Of a DNA stretch of 64,000 nucleotides, positions 8,898-17,708 are shown piece by piece (position 1 is the stretch's first letter; the number at the start of each line of letters is the position of its first letter). The DNA is taken from the NCBI RefSeq assembly GCF_003335585.1, contig NZ_QBFD01000015.1, positions 196,304 to 260,303 on the forward strand. The letters run 5' to 3'. The position numbers and the translations under genes are program-made. This DNA is from Sulfitobacter sp. DFL-14. GTDB lineage: Bacteria > Pseudomonadota > Alphaproteobacteria > Rhodobacterales > Rhodobacteraceae. Below the pieces are notes generated by a model. The model saw only the letters and a list, made by a program, of their open reading frames with translations. It made no database searches and had not been told where the DNA came from.

Positions 8898-9344
8898 CTA
8901 CCATTTGATGCGAAACCGTGGTCCCGTTTGCGGGGCACGGTCGAACCCCATGGCGACATAGGCCTCCTGCGCGGCCCGGTTGCCCGGATCGGTCCCGACC
9001 GCCAGAAACCGGCAGCCCCGCGCCTGCGCAACACCGATGCAGGCATCGACCAGGGCACGCCCCACACCCTGCCCGCGCATGTTGTCCCGGATGAACAGGT
9101 GATGCAGGTCCATGCCACGCACCCCGAACTGCAATTGGGCAAGCGGGCAAAGTGCGGCATAGCCGGACAGGCCCTGTGCCGCTTCGGCGACAAGGACGGT
9201 CAGCCAGGGATGCGCACCCAGCGCATCGCGGGCAAGGTCGTCAAGCGTAAGCTGCGCGGTATCGCCATGGTGCCGGGCAAGGTGGCAAACCATGGCATGA
9301 ACCTGCGGCAGGTCGTTTTCCGTGACAGGTCTGATGAATGGCAT
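8898..9344 (-). CDS. GNAT-family N-acetyltransferase
   Basis: The 148-residue product has the single-domain GNAT fold. The N-terminus is IRPVTENDLPQVHAMV. The acetyl-CoA loop is visible as IRDNMRGQGVGRALVDACI (Q/R-x-x-G-x-G/A pattern), and the C-terminal part AAQEAYVAMGFDRA is the usual N-x-x-A-x-x-x-Y element. It converges on accA with a 6-bp gap. The substrate is not predictable. Confidence 0.85.
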   Translation of the reverse strand: MPFIRPVTENDLPQVHAMVCHLARHHGDTAQLTLDDLARDALGAHPWLTVLVAEAAQGLSGYAALCPLAQLQFGVRGMDLHHLFIRDNMRGQGVGRALVDACIGVAQARGCRFLAVGTDPGNRAAQEAYVAMGFDRAPQTGPRFRIKW

Positions 9345-9647
9345 TGAGAAGCTCCGTTCGGGCCGACCGCACGGAGAGGCCGCGCGTCAGGCGGCCAAAT
9401 GTTTCTGAATGGGGAAAGGACCGCGCTTATTGAGTGCGGCGATAGTAGCGCTGGGTCGTGGTGCGGCGGTTTTCCATCGGGGCAGTTAGCGACCAGACAG
9501 GTGATGTGTCAACGCCACACCGCCGAAGTTGTGAAGCCTCCTGAATTGTAAACCCGCCCCCGCGTCACGATATTTGTATCAGAGGGCGTCTGAGACCACC
9601 TCTTGGCCCCTAGGCGCCTTCCGGATCACATCGGAAAGGAGCCAGTC
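9345..9647. other. Gene-free stretch between divergent genes
   Basis: This 303-bp stretch should hold the promoters of the leftward GNAT gene and the rightward secreted protein. A 16-codon frame on the minus strand (9427-9477) has no clear ribosome site and was not called. I see no strong hairpin or operator. Confidence 0.4.
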
Positions 9648-9953
9648 ATGTACAAACGCATTCTCACCGCTGCCCTGCTCTTCGGGATGGCCTGCACCGG
9701 CCCTCCGGCCTGGGCCCTGACCTGCGCCCCGCGCGATGCGCTGGTGGCGCGGCTGACATCGGAATATGCCGAAACGCTGACCGCGCGAGGGTTGCAGAAT
9801 GGCGCGGCCCTGATTGAGGTTTGGAGCTCGGAAGAAAGAGGCAGCTTTACCATCCTGCTGACCCGCCCGGACGGAATAAGCTGCGTGATGTCGGCAGGCA
9901 CCCACTGGATGATGGAAAGGCCGATCGTCACCACCGGCGGCGTTGCGGGCTGA
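9648..9953 (+). CDS. Small secreted protein of unknown function
   Basis: The 101-residue product opens with a clear Sec signal peptide (MYKRILTAALLFGMACTGPP, cleavage likely after WA before LTC). The mature part is about 78 residues with two cysteines (LTCAPRD and GISCVMS) that could pair in the periplasm. I do not recognise the family. The ATG at 9648 follows GGAAAGGAG, which decides this start over the longer frame from 9603. Confidence 0.75.
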   Translation: MYKRILTAALLFGMACTGPPAWALTCAPRDALVARLTSEYAETLTARGLQNGAALIEVWSSEERGSFTILLTRPDGISCVMSAGTHWMMERPIVTTGGVAG

Positions 9954-10002
9954 GGCCGCGGCGGCAGGGGCACGGTTCCGCGGCTTGTCCCCGGATGAAG
10001 GA

Positions 10003-10653
10003 CTACCGCGCCAGCATCCGCAAGCCCTGCGTCACGTCGGACCGCACCGCCAACCGCAGGCCGGGTTCATCCCCAGCGCGCAGGGCGGCAATGATCAGCC
10101 GGTGAAACTGCGGCGGCTCGGTGCGGCGCAACCGCCCGTAAAGCGCGCGCATCGTCGGCCCCATTTGCAACCAGACCGTTTCGGCCATGGCAAGCATCGC
10201 CGGCGCCTGCGCTCGCAGGTAAAGCGTGCGGTGAAATTCAAGGTTGGTGCGGATATAGCTCACCGCGTCGCGCTGCGCGACAGCCTCACCCACCGCATTG
10301 TTGATGGTCTGCAACCGCTCGATCAGCGCCAGATGCGCGCGCGGCAGGGCCCGGCTTGCCAGTTCCACCTCGATCAGGGCGCGCAGGGCTGCCAGTTCCT
10401 CGATACGGTCGCTGGACAATTCCGGTGTCGAAATCCGCCCCGAGGTCGACATCGTCAGCGCCCCTTCTGCGGCCAGGCGACGCACCGCCTCGCGCGCGGG
10501 CGTCATCGACACGTCGTATTCCTTGCCGATGCCACGCAGGGTCAGCGCCTGACCAGGCGGCAGATCGCCGTGCATGATCCGGCTGCGCATCCGTCGATAG
10601 ACACGGTCATGGGCTGGCGGTGTGGCCTCGGCAGGGCGGCGGTTCAGGTTCAT
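10003..10653 (-). CDS. GntR-family transcriptional regulator, FCD subfamily
   Basis: The 216-residue product has an N-terminal winged helix (HDRVYRRMRSRIMHGDLPPG to VRRLAAEGAL, roughly residues 15-75). The C-terminal helical FCD ligand domain includes RALIEVELASRAL and NLEFHRTLY. FCD members sense small organic acids and often repress nearby operons. The start at 10653 is taken because the extension to 10785 is non-coding in character and would cover a perfect palindrome just upstream. Target genes are not evident, since neighbours are a secreted protein and a metallohydrolase. Confidence 0.85.
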   Translation of the reverse strand: MNLNRRPAEATPPAHDRVYRRMRSRIMHGDLPPGQALTLRGIGKEYDVSMTPAREAVRRLAAEGALTMSTSGRISTPELSSDRIEELAALRALIEVELASRALPRAHLALIERLQTINNAVGEAVAQRDAVSYIRTNLEFHRTLYLRAQAPAMLAMAETVWLQMGPTMRALYGRLRRTEPPQFHRLIIAALRAGDEPGLRLAVRSDVTQGLRMLAR

Positions 10654-10661
10654 GAGGTTTG

Positions 10662-10671
10662 TGTGATCACA
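10662..10671. promoter_or_regulatory. Palindromic operator candidate for the GntR regulator
   Basis: A perfect 10-bp palindrome, TGTGATCACA, sits 9 bp before the regulator start codon. FCD-type GntR proteins commonly bind short palindromes of this kind, so autoregulation is likely. Confidence 0.5.
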
Positions 10672-10717
10672 AATTTTCACCCGGTCAAGCGATTTGAAGG
10701 CACTACAGACCGCCGGA

Positions 10718-11404
10718 TCAGAACCGATAACGGTGCAGACCACTGCCATGTGTCCGCAGCCAGCGCCGGGGCGGGTCATAATCACCGTAGAGCCGCGTGA
10801 CCTCGGCCCAGAAGGCAGGCGAGTGATTCATCTGCGCCAGATGCGCAACCTCATGCGCGGCGACATAGTTGAGCACCTCGGGCGGCGTCATGATCAGGCG
10901 CCAGGAAAACATCAGCGCCCCGTCGCTGGTACAGGACCCCCAGCGCGACCGCGTATCCCGCAGGGTCAGGCGGCTGTATCCCAGGCCAAGCTGCGCGGCA
11001 TAGGCATCGCTGGCCGCTGCCAGCCGGTCCCGCGCCACCAGCTTGAGATGGCTGGCCAGCCGCACGCCCACGCGCTCCTCCGGCCCCGGCACGGCGATGA
11101 TGTCGGCCCCGATCTGCACCCGGCGCCCCTGCCCCCGGGCCACCTTGAGCATCTGACCAGCCACCGGCACCTCGACCCCCGGTAACACCTGCAGATCTGC
11201 GCCGCGCGCATCCAGATGCTTGCGAATCCATCCTTCCTTGCTGCGTGCAAAATCCAGTGCCTCCCGCTCCGCCAGCCGTTTCGGCAGCGTCAGCGTGACC
11301 CGGCCGTCCAGTTGTGAAATGCGCAGGGAAATGCGCTTTGCCCGTGCGGAACGACGCAGGATCAGGGGAATAGGCGGGTCGCCGGACAGGACAGGATCGC
11401 TCAT
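10718..11404 (-). CDS. YgjP-type (DUF45/SprT-like) zinc metallohydrolase
   Basis: The 228-residue product carries the zinc motif HEVAH at residues 184-188 with a third histidine at H194 (NHSPAFW). The family signature SRWGSC is at 153-158. The N-terminal half (RRSARAKRISLRIS and LPKRLAEREAL) is the usual beta-rich DUF45 domain. Members such as YgjP are putative metal-dependent proteases whose substrate is not established. The start at 11404 (MSDPVLSG) is chosen because residues before it in the frame to 11479 are not family-like. Confidence 0.88.
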   Translation of the reverse strand: MSDPVLSGDPPIPLILRRSARAKRISLRISQLDGRVTLTLPKRLAEREALDFARSKEGWIRKHLDARGADLQVLPGVEVPVAGQMLKVARGQGRRVQIGADIIAVPGPEERVGVRLASHLKLVARDRLAAASDAYAAQLGLGYSRLTLRDTRSRWGSCTSDGALMFSWRLIMTPPEVLNYVAAHEVAHLAQMNHSPAFWAEVTRLYGDYDPPRRWLRTHGSGLHRYRF

Positions 11405-11514
11405 CAATCGGACTCTACTCGGACAAGGGGCTAAAGCCTTTGACAGTCTCCCCCTCATATGGCACTTGCCCTGAATCATCTACACGCAAACGCAATTTTC
11501 AGAAGGGGTGTTCC

Positions 11515-11841
11515 ATGCCCAACGAAGAATGGGGAACCAAGCGCCTGTGCCCCACAACGGGCAAGCGCTTCTACGACCTCAACAAGGATCCGATCGTCAG
11601 CCCCTACACGGGCGAAGTGCTTGAGATCGACGCATCCAAGTCGCGCATGATCGCCGCCGACGCCGAGGATGCCGAAACAGCCAAGGCCAAGAAGGCCGAA
11701 GTCGAAGATGATGTGATTCTGGACGATGACGACGATGTCGATGTCGATCTGGATGACGATATCCTGGACGATGACGACGACGATGATGACACAGTGCCGC
11801 TGGACGACATCGCAGATGTGACGACCAACGACGACGATTGA
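11515..11841 (+). CDS. TIGR02300 family protein with FYDLN domain and poly-Asp tail
   Basis: The 108-residue product begins with the conserved WGTKRLCPTTGKRFYDLN block and PIVSPYTGE, which define TIGR02300, a family found mainly in alphaproteobacteria. The C-terminal half is extremely acidic: runs of Asp at about residues 70-92 and the ending DDD. Function is unknown. The two-cysteine-free core resembles a degenerate zinc-ribbon. The ATG at 11515 follows AGAAGGGG. Confidence 0.9.
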   Translation: MPNEEWGTKRLCPTTGKRFYDLNKDPIVSPYTGEVLEIDASKSRMIAADAEDAETAKAKKAEVEDDVILDDDDDVDVDLDDDILDDDDDDDDTVPLDDIADVTTNDDD

Positions 11842-11943
11842 ACCATTTGCGGTGGCGGGAATGGATTTTCCACTTGATCCCGCCCCCGCTTGCGCCTAAT
11901 CACGCACCACCAAACGGACCGCAAACAAGACGCGGACCTGAAT

Positions 11944-12019
11944 GGGGCATTAGCTCAGCTGGGAGAGCGCCTGCATGGCATGCAGGAGGTCAGCGGTTCG
12001 ATCCCGCTATGCTCCACCA
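11944..12019 (+). tRNA. tRNA-Ala (anticodon GGC), CCA encoded
   Basis: The 76-nt cloverleaf has acceptor arms GGGGCAT and ATGCTCC with one G-U pair. It has a D-arm TAGCTCAGCTGGGAGAG, an anticodon stem CCTGC/GCAGG with loop ATGGCAT (anticodon GGC), and a T-arm GTTCGATCC. The discriminator A and CCA are encoded at 12016-12019. Confidence 0.97.
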
Positions 12020-12201
12020 TTTCTTTCTTTGAAAAGCTCCAGATAGTTCTGCCCTTCTCACCAGAGGATTTGCCTCTGACCGGGTGGCCTCTGCCGCATT
12101 GGCCTTTTGCTGCGTCGGGCCATCGCCTGCGCGCCTCGTCGCCGTTGACCGGCCCTATGCAATGCCCGGAATCAGGCAGGACTTGCCAGCATCCTGATAT
12201 G

Positions 12202-13185
12202 CTAGGTGATCGCGTTTCGATATCCCTGCTGTTCCAGCAGGTTGATCTTGGATTGCCACCGGGCCGGGCAGACCACCAGAATCGCCCGATCGCCCCGCTC
12301 TGCACGCGCCGCTTCCGCCGCTGAAAAGAGCGCCGCTGCTTCCGGCCCGGAGCTGGCGAGCATCTGCGTATCTTCAAAGGCATCGTGGAAAAAATCATCT
12401 ATCACCCCGACATCCGAAATGTCATGGGCCGCCGGGAAATGCAGCGCGGTCGCGGGCTGCGAGATGGCATAGCCCCGGATGTCCCCCTCATCTTCCGAAA
12501 CGAACATGTCACGGTCCTCCAGCGACAGGCTCCGCCGCATCCAGGATCCAAAACGTGCGTCCGCCTCCTCATGTGGTTGCCAGAACAGGTGATGGATGTT
12601 GTCCAGAACGCGGCGGTGCAGGGCGCTTGCCCTGACGATCCCGGGAATGTCGCCACCGGTTGCTTTTCGCACCTGCACCCCGGCAATCTGCCCCCGCAGC
12701 CCGGATTTCGCGAAATACGCAGTAAGACGGTCATAGCCCTGCGCGGCATAGGTCTCCTGCCAATCCCCGCCTTCCACGCCGGAGGCCAGAAGGATCACGG
12801 CGCCCGCTTCGATCAAGTCGGCTTCAGCGGCTCTGAACAACGCGCGCCGGGTCTCTGCCGGGGCATCCGGCACAACAAAGCAATCTTCCATGATCAGGCC
12901 GGGCGGCCCGAATGCGCCCGCATAAATCGGCGGCACCGGCAACAGGATGGTATGGGCAACACCAACGGCCTTGCCTTCATCCTCGGCGATCAGCCATTGT
13001 TGCCGGAACGGTGGCTGCGCAGTCTCCATCGCCGCTTTGACGGTTGAGTGGATCTTGTCCCGGGCTGCCTGATCCAGCTTCCACAAATCGGGATCAGAGG
13101 CGTGCCGCGCCTCAGCATCTGCAAGCAGAAGTTCCGAAACAGCATCAAGGTCGCGCAGCTTGGCAGGTCGGATCGCAAGGGACAT
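12202..13185 (-). CDS. GNAT-like protein of about 327 residues, probably two tandem domains
   Basis: The N-terminal half starts like a GNAT enzyme (LAIRPAKLRDLDAVSELLLADAEA) and contains GVAHTILLPVPPIYAG and an acceptor-type VVPDAPAETRRALFRAAE. A second, weaker domain begins at about residue 185 (GVQVRKATGGDIPGIVRAS) and ends AILVVCPARWQSKINLLEQQ. The exact function is unknown. The start at 13185 (MSLAIRPAKL) has AAAGG upstream. The gene diverges from a LysR regulator across a 121-bp region with a perfect T-N11-A palindrome, so it is a plausible target of that regulator. Confidence 0.7.
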   Translation of the reverse strand: MSLAIRPAKLRDLDAVSELLLADAEARHASDPDLWKLDQAARDKIHSTVKAAMETAQPPFRQQWLIAEDEGKAVGVAHTILLPVPPIYAGAFGPPGLIMEDCFVVPDAPAETRRALFRAAEADLIEAGAVILLASGVEGGDWQETYAAQGYDRLTAYFAKSGLRGQIAGVQVRKATGGDIPGIVRASALHRRVLDNIHHLFWQPHEEADARFGSWMRRSLSLEDRDMFVSEDEGDIRGYAISQPATALHFPAAHDISDVGVIDDFFHDAFEDTQMLASSGPEAAALFSAAEAARAERGDRAILVVCPARWQSKINLLEQQGYRNAIT

Positions 13186-13276
13186 GGAAGCCTTTCCTGT
13201 TCGCAGGGCATGATGGGTCGCGCACAACCGATTGCAGAAACGGAACGAATTGACAAAGCAGGAAATTTGCTGGTGA

Positions 13277-13293
13277 TGTTAGAAAATCTAACA
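13277..13293. promoter_or_regulatory. LysR-box operator between the LysR gene and the GNAT-like gene
   Basis: A perfect inverted repeat, TGTTAG-N5-CTAACA, lies 13 bp before the LysR start codon. The shape (T-N11-A core inside a palindrome) is that of LysR-type regulator sites. It suggests autorepression and control of the divergent gene. Confidence 0.6.
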
Positions 13294-13306
13294 GCTTGGC
13301 AGCCCG

Positions 13307-14194
13307 ATGCAAAACCTCAATCTCAACGCCCTGCGTGTCTTCGCCATGGCCGCCCGACATGGCAGCTTTCAGAATGCGGCCGAGGTGCTGAACATCTCGC
13401 ACGGCGCGGTCTCCCAGCGCATCAAGCAGCTTGAGGCCGATCTGGGTGTCATCCTCTTCAACAGGAAACCGCGCGGCGTTTCACTGACCCACAAGGGCAG
13501 CGCATACTTTGATGCCGTGGAACAGGCGCTGACGATCCTGACAGAGGCCACCACCGACCTGCAACAGCCCGGCCGCCAGATCACGCTGCACATCGGGGCC
13601 TCTTCCGCCTCGAAATGGTTGATGCCCCGGATGGGTGCATTCAACATGCGCTATCCCGACATTACGCTGGAAACAGAGGTCCACAGCACCCTGCTGCAAC
13701 GCAATCTGGGCCGCAATGAAATCGCCATATGGCCTGCCAGAACGCCAAAACCGAATGCGGCGCACCATATCCGGCGCCTCTGCGAATTGCGGCTTGTGGC
13801 CCTGTGCAGCCCGGATTTCCCACTCCCCGACCGGCCTGTCGACCTCGGAACTTTGCTGACCTTGCCGCTGCTGCAGGATGCCCATCACCGCTGGAAACAG
13901 CTGATCGAGGCATCGGACCATCAGGGGCCGCAAAGGATTCTGAATTTCGGCAGTGCTGCCCTTGCCGTGGACGCCGCCATTCAGGGGCATGGCATCGCCA
14001 TCGCCCCGACATACATGACAGAGGCTGACATCCGCGCCGGTCGCCTGAAACAGATATGGCAACCTTCGGAACCATCAGGCGAATTCCTGTTCCTGTCCTG
14101 GTCCAGACACCATGCCCGCGACCTGTCGCTGCGGCAAACCTTGTCCTGGGTTCTCTCGGAATTCGGATGTGATGAAACACGGGCCAGGGGATGA
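13307..14194 (+). CDS. LysR-family transcriptional regulator, GcvA-like
   Basis: The 295-residue product has the N-terminal winged helix-turn-helix (LNALRVFAMAARHGSFQNAA to ISHGAVSQRIKQLEADLGV, residues about 5-45) and a periplasmic-binding-like effector domain. The SHGAVSQRIK and LFNR(K) pattern places it near the GcvA/AmpR branch. The inducer is unknown. It diverges from the GNAT-like gene with a palindromic operator between. Confidence 0.88.
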   Translation: MQNLNLNALRVFAMAARHGSFQNAAEVLNISHGAVSQRIKQLEADLGVILFNRKPRGVSLTHKGSAYFDAVEQALTILTEATTDLQQPGRQITLHIGASSASKWLMPRMGAFNMRYPDITLETEVHSTLLQRNLGRNEIAIWPARTPKPNAAHHIRRLCELRLVALCSPDFPLPDRPVDLGTLLTLPLLQDAHHRWKQLIEASDHQGPQRILNFGSAALAVDAAIQGHGIAIAPTYMTEADIRAGRLKQIWQPSEPSGEFLFLSWSRHHARDLSLRQTLSWVLSEFGCDETRARG

Positions 14195-14284
14195 CAGCCG
14201 TCAGGCAATGGCCCATGGGCAGAGCCAGATTGCGCCCCTGGCCCATTCCCAGCTAAAAGAGCCTGTCCCAGTGCAAGGCGTCCG

Positions 14285-15331
14285 ATGAAACCACTGACCC
14301 TCACCTCGCTTGCCGAACTGGCCGACCTGACCGTCGATACCATCATCGACGTGCGCTCCCCCGCGGAATTTGCAGAAGACCATATGCCCGGTGCCATAAA
14401 CCTGCCGGTGCTCTATGACGCGGAACGCGCCGACGTGGGCACAATGTACAAACAGGTGTCGCCCTTTTCTGCGCGCAAGGTCGGCGCGGCGCTGGTGGCA
14501 CGCAATACTGCAACACATCTTGGCGGTCCGCTTGCGGACAAGTCAGGCGGCTGGCAGCCTTTGGTCTATTGTTGGCGCGGCGGTCAACGCTCCGGGGCCT
14601 TCGCCACCATCCTCGACCAGGTCGGCTGGCGCGTCACTCTGTTGCAGGGTGGCTATCGCAGCTATCGGCGTCTTGTGGTGGATGCGCTTTATGATCGGGC
14701 GCTGCCGCACCGTATCGCCCTGGTCTCCGGCGGGACCGGTACCGCCAAGACGGAAATGCTGCACCACCTGCAGGAGGCAGGCGCGCAGGTGCTGGACCTT
14801 GAGGGGCTGGCCCGGCATCGCGGCTCCCTTTTCGGGGCGACAGAAGTGGCTCAGCCCAGCCAGAAGATGTTCGAAAGCCGCATTACCAGCGCCCTTGGCC
14901 GTCTTGAGCCCTCCCGCCTGACCTGGGTGGAGGCCGAAAGCAGCAAGGTTGGCAACCGGATCATCCCGCCCGCGCTCTGGACTGCGATGTGCGCGGCCCC
15001 AAGGGTCGAAATCCATGCCCCCTTGCAAGCCCGCGCGACCTATCTGTGCCGCGCATATGCGGAGCTGAAGGAAGATCCCGCCCGCCTGCACCGCCAGATT
15101 GATCACCTGCGGCCCTATCACGCGGCCAAACAGATCGCGCAATGGCAAGAGCAGGCCGATACCGGCGATTTCGTCGCGCTGGCCGAGGGGCTGATGCAGA
15201 CCCATTACGACCCGCGCTATGAAAAGGCCAATGCATCCGCCCTCTCGCCGATGCGCCGGCTTGATCTGCCTGATCTTGAGGCTGCAACCCTGCGCGCTGC
15301 AGCCGCCCGGCTGACAGCGGATTTCACGTAA
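14285..15331 (+). CDS. selU: tRNA 2-selenouridine synthase
   Basis: The 348-residue product has an N-terminal rhodanese domain (IIDVRSPAEFAEDHMPGA, active cysteine C96 in YCWRGGQRSG). The C-terminal P-loop domain has GGTGTAKTEM at 149-158. This is the SelU/MnmH/YbbB architecture and length. The enzyme replaces sulfur with selenium in the wobble 2-thiouridine of tRNAs for Lys, Glu and Gln, using selenophosphate. Its partner SelD is encoded on the opposite strand right after it, and the two stop codons overlap by 8 bp. Confidence 0.95.
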   Translation: MKPLTLTSLAELADLTVDTIIDVRSPAEFAEDHMPGAINLPVLYDAERADVGTMYKQVSPFSARKVGAALVARNTATHLGGPLADKSGGWQPLVYCWRGGQRSGAFATILDQVGWRVTLLQGGYRSYRRLVVDALYDRALPHRIALVSGGTGTAKTEMLHHLQEAGAQVLDLEGLARHRGSLFGATEVAQPSQKMFESRITSALGRLEPSRLTWVEAESSKVGNRIIPPALWTAMCAAPRVEIHAPLQARATYLCRAYAELKEDPARLHRQIDHLRPYHAAKQIAQWQEQADTGDFVALAEGLMQTHYDPRYEKANASALSPMRRLDLPDLEAATLRAAAARLTADFT

Positions 15332-17489
15332 CCCGCAAGGCGCCCGCGCCGGACGACAACCGTCCGATCAGATGGCCGTCACACCCCTGGGCGGCAAGGG
15401 CGACCAGTGTCGCCTCCGCCAGCGGTTCCGGCACGGCGGCCAGCAGCCCGCCCGCCGTCTGCGGATCGAACAGCAGCGGATCGGCGCGCCCGCTCACCGG
15501 CGCATTCGCCCGGTTTGCCGCCATCAGGGAGGATGCGACCCCCGCGCCGGACAGGGCCTGCGCACCTGCAAAGTAAGGCACCCTGTCGCCCCAGATCTCC
15601 ACGTCCAGGCCAGAAGCCCGGGCCATCGCCGCAAGATGCCCGGCCAGCCCAAAGCCGGTCACATCCGTCATCGCATGGGCCACCCGCGCCAGGACTTTGG
15701 CCTCGCGGTGCTGGGGCCGCGCCATGACCGCCAGTGCCGCTGCCAGATCGCGGCCATCGGCCTGCCCGGCCATATCAGCAGCCAGCAACATGCCTGACCC
15801 GACCGGACGGGTCAGGATCAACAGATCACCCGCCAGAGCGCCCCCCTGCGTCAGCGGCATGTCGTCCCGCAGGCCGGTCACGGTGAAGCCCAGCGTCAGC
15901 TCCGCCCCCATGGTGGTATGCCCCCCGACCAGCTGGGCGCCCACCTCGGCCATCACCTCCTGCGTCGCCTGCGTGATCTCTGCCAGGGTCCGCGCCTGCA
16001 TCTGAACCGACATCTGCGGCAGCACGATTGACGACAGCACGGCCTGCGGTGTCGCCCCCATCGCCCAGACATCCCCCAGCGCATGCACCGCCGCAATGCG
16101 CGCCATCATATGGGGGTCTTCGATGAAACCCCGCAGATGGTCGGTGCTGATCACCTGGAACCCCCCGTTGGGCTGCCGCAGAATCGCGGCATCATCCCCG
16201 GGGCCGGTCACCACGTCATTGCCACTCTGGGCGATACCGGCCAGCGCACCGCCCAGCACAGCGCCATCTACCTTGGCCCCGCAACCACCACAAAGCGGCT
16301 TGGCCGTCAGCGCCTCGACCACGCCCTGCGCCACGGGGCCGCGCACCCGCGGCGGCGGCATCGACGGCAAGGCGCCCAGCCGGTCCATGAACGCGCGGTC
16401 GATCCGGTCCTTCCAGTGCCACATCCAGGGGGCGGAAACCGCCAGCCCGAACTTCTCCCCCACCGCCGATTGACCGCCAAGGGAAATCAGCTTCAGATAG
16501 TGCTTCTGCGGCCGGAACTCCCGCCGCCGTCCCGCCCCAAGTGCCGCGCGCAGATTGCCATGCAAGACCGGCGCCGCGCGCACCGCAAAAACACCGGCCC
16601 TGGGCCGCGGGGCATGGTCCATCTCGGCACAATCGCCCACGGCAAAGAGCCTGTCATCCCCCATGACCCCAAGGTCCGGCCCCACCTTGATGAAACCATC
16701 GCGCTGCGGCAGATCGGTCCCGAAGATCCATCCATGGGCAAAGGCACCCGCCGCCCCGACGCAAAACCGCGCTGGCACGCTGCTGCCATCGCCCAGCACC
16801 ACGCGATCAGCCTCGATCCGTGCCACCTGCACCCCGGTCCGCAAGGTCACGCCAAGCCCGCGCATGGCGGACAGCACATGGCTGCGCGCCCGGTCCCCCA
16901 GACCCGAGACATGCTGACGGGCTTCAATCACCGTTACCTCGGGCACGGCACCGCGGTCGCGCAGGGCATGGGCCATGGCCATGGACAATTCGCATCCTGC
17001 CACACCGCCACCGATCACCACCACCTCGGGCGCAACCGCCCCGGCCTCGACACGCTCCAGAAAGGCCCGCCAGCGCGCCGCATAGACATCCAGCGGCTTG
17101 GCCCCGACCGCATGATCGGCAAATCCCGGCACATCCATCTGCGCCGTGATGCCCACGTCAATGCTGGCCACGTCATATCCCACCGGCCCGCGCCCAGCGA
17201 TACGGACCTGCTGCGCCGCCCGGTCGATGGCCTCGGCGCAGCCCAGGATCAGCCGCGCGCCCGCATGACGGCACAATTTGCCCAGGTCGATCTCCAGCTC
17301 ATCGCGCCCGTAATGCCCTGCCACATGCCCCGGCAACATGCCGGTATAGGGTGCCGTCGGACCGGGGTTGATCACCGTCACCCGCACCCCCGGCAAGGGG
17401 TCCATCCCCCAGCTCCGCAACACCAGCGCATGGGCATGCCCGCCGCCCACCAGCACCAGATCACGGGTCAGGGGCACCGCGTTCAACAC
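15324..17489 (-). CDS. selD: Flavoprotein-selenophosphate synthetase fusion (SelD)
   Basis: The 721-residue product is a fusion. Residues about 8-375 form an FAD-dependent NDH-2-like oxidoreductase (LVLVGGGHAHALVLR, VVIGGGVAGCELSMA, FAVGDCAEM). Residues about 395-721 form selenophosphate synthetase, with the catalytic GGCGAK at 401-406 (C403, K406), GPGDDAAI, GGHTT and FDPQTAGGLL. The active site is cysteine, not selenocysteine. The enzyme makes selenophosphate from selenide and ATP. The oxidoreductase part may help produce or handle selenide. The start is GTG at 17489. selU converges on it, so selenouridine formation is the obvious use. Confidence 0.93.
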   Translation of the reverse strand: MLNAVPLTRDLVLVGGGHAHALVLRSWGMDPLPGVRVTVINPGPTAPYTGMLPGHVAGHYGRDELEIDLGKLCRHAGARLILGCAEAIDRAAQQVRIAGRGPVGYDVASIDVGITAQMDVPGFADHAVGAKPLDVYAARWRAFLERVEAGAVAPEVVVIGGGVAGCELSMAMAHALRDRGAVPEVTVIEARQHVSGLGDRARSHVLSAMRGLGVTLRTGVQVARIEADRVVLGDGSSVPARFCVGAAGAFAHGWIFGTDLPQRDGFIKVGPDLGVMGDDRLFAVGDCAEMDHAPRPRAGVFAVRAAPVLHGNLRAALGAGRRREFRPQKHYLKLISLGGQSAVGEKFGLAVSAPWMWHWKDRIDRAFMDRLGALPSMPPPRVRGPVAQGVVEALTAKPLCGGCGAKVDGAVLGGALAGIAQSGNDVVTGPGDDAAILRQPNGGFQVISTDHLRGFIEDPHMMARIAAVHALGDVWAMGATPQAVLSSIVLPQMSVQMQARTLAEITQATQEVMAEVGAQLVGGHTTMGAELTLGFTVTGLRDDMPLTQGGALAGDLLILTRPVGSGMLLAADMAGQADGRDLAAALAVMARPQHREAKVLARVAHAMTDVTGFGLAGHLAAMARASGLDVEIWGDRVPYFAGAQALSGAGVASSLMAANRANAPVSGRADPLLFDPQTAGGLLAAVPEPLAEATLVALAAQGCDGHLIGRLSSGAGALRVT

Positions 17490-17499
17490 CCGTCTTGTC

Positions 17500-17553
17500 T
17501 TTTCTTTTTGGCCATAAATATTCCCGGGGAGCTTGAGGGGCAGCGCCCCTCAT
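17500..17553 (-). promoter_or_regulatory. Upstream region of selD: conserved ATATTTATGGCCAAAAAG motif and hairpin
   Basis: On the leftward strand, ATATTTATGGCCAAAAAG lies about 15-30 bp before the GTG start and matches the element before dgcA with one change. Next to it, GAGGGGC-AGC-GCCCCTC forms a perfect 7-bp hairpin near 17534-17550. Function is not known. Confidence 0.4.
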
Positions 17554-17708
17554 CAGCAAAAATAGATCGAATGCGGCGCAGCCGCTCCTGTTCCTAACAG
17601 CGCAACATCCCCATCGCTAATGAAAATCCCGCGACCGGGGGAGCAGATACCCCGCCGCGTCCCCAGCGGGAAAGACCGGCAGCAGCGCTTCATCCGCCCC
17701 CGGACAGA

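Noticed and set aside
9427..9477. 16-codon minus-strand frame ending YYRRTQ
   Set aside because: Too short, no clear ribosome site, and no way to tell it from chance.
16083..17597. Plus-strand open frame of 504 codons opposite the SelD fusion
   Set aside because: Composition is Arg/His/Pro-rich, as expected of an antisense frame. The SelD frame has full motifs.
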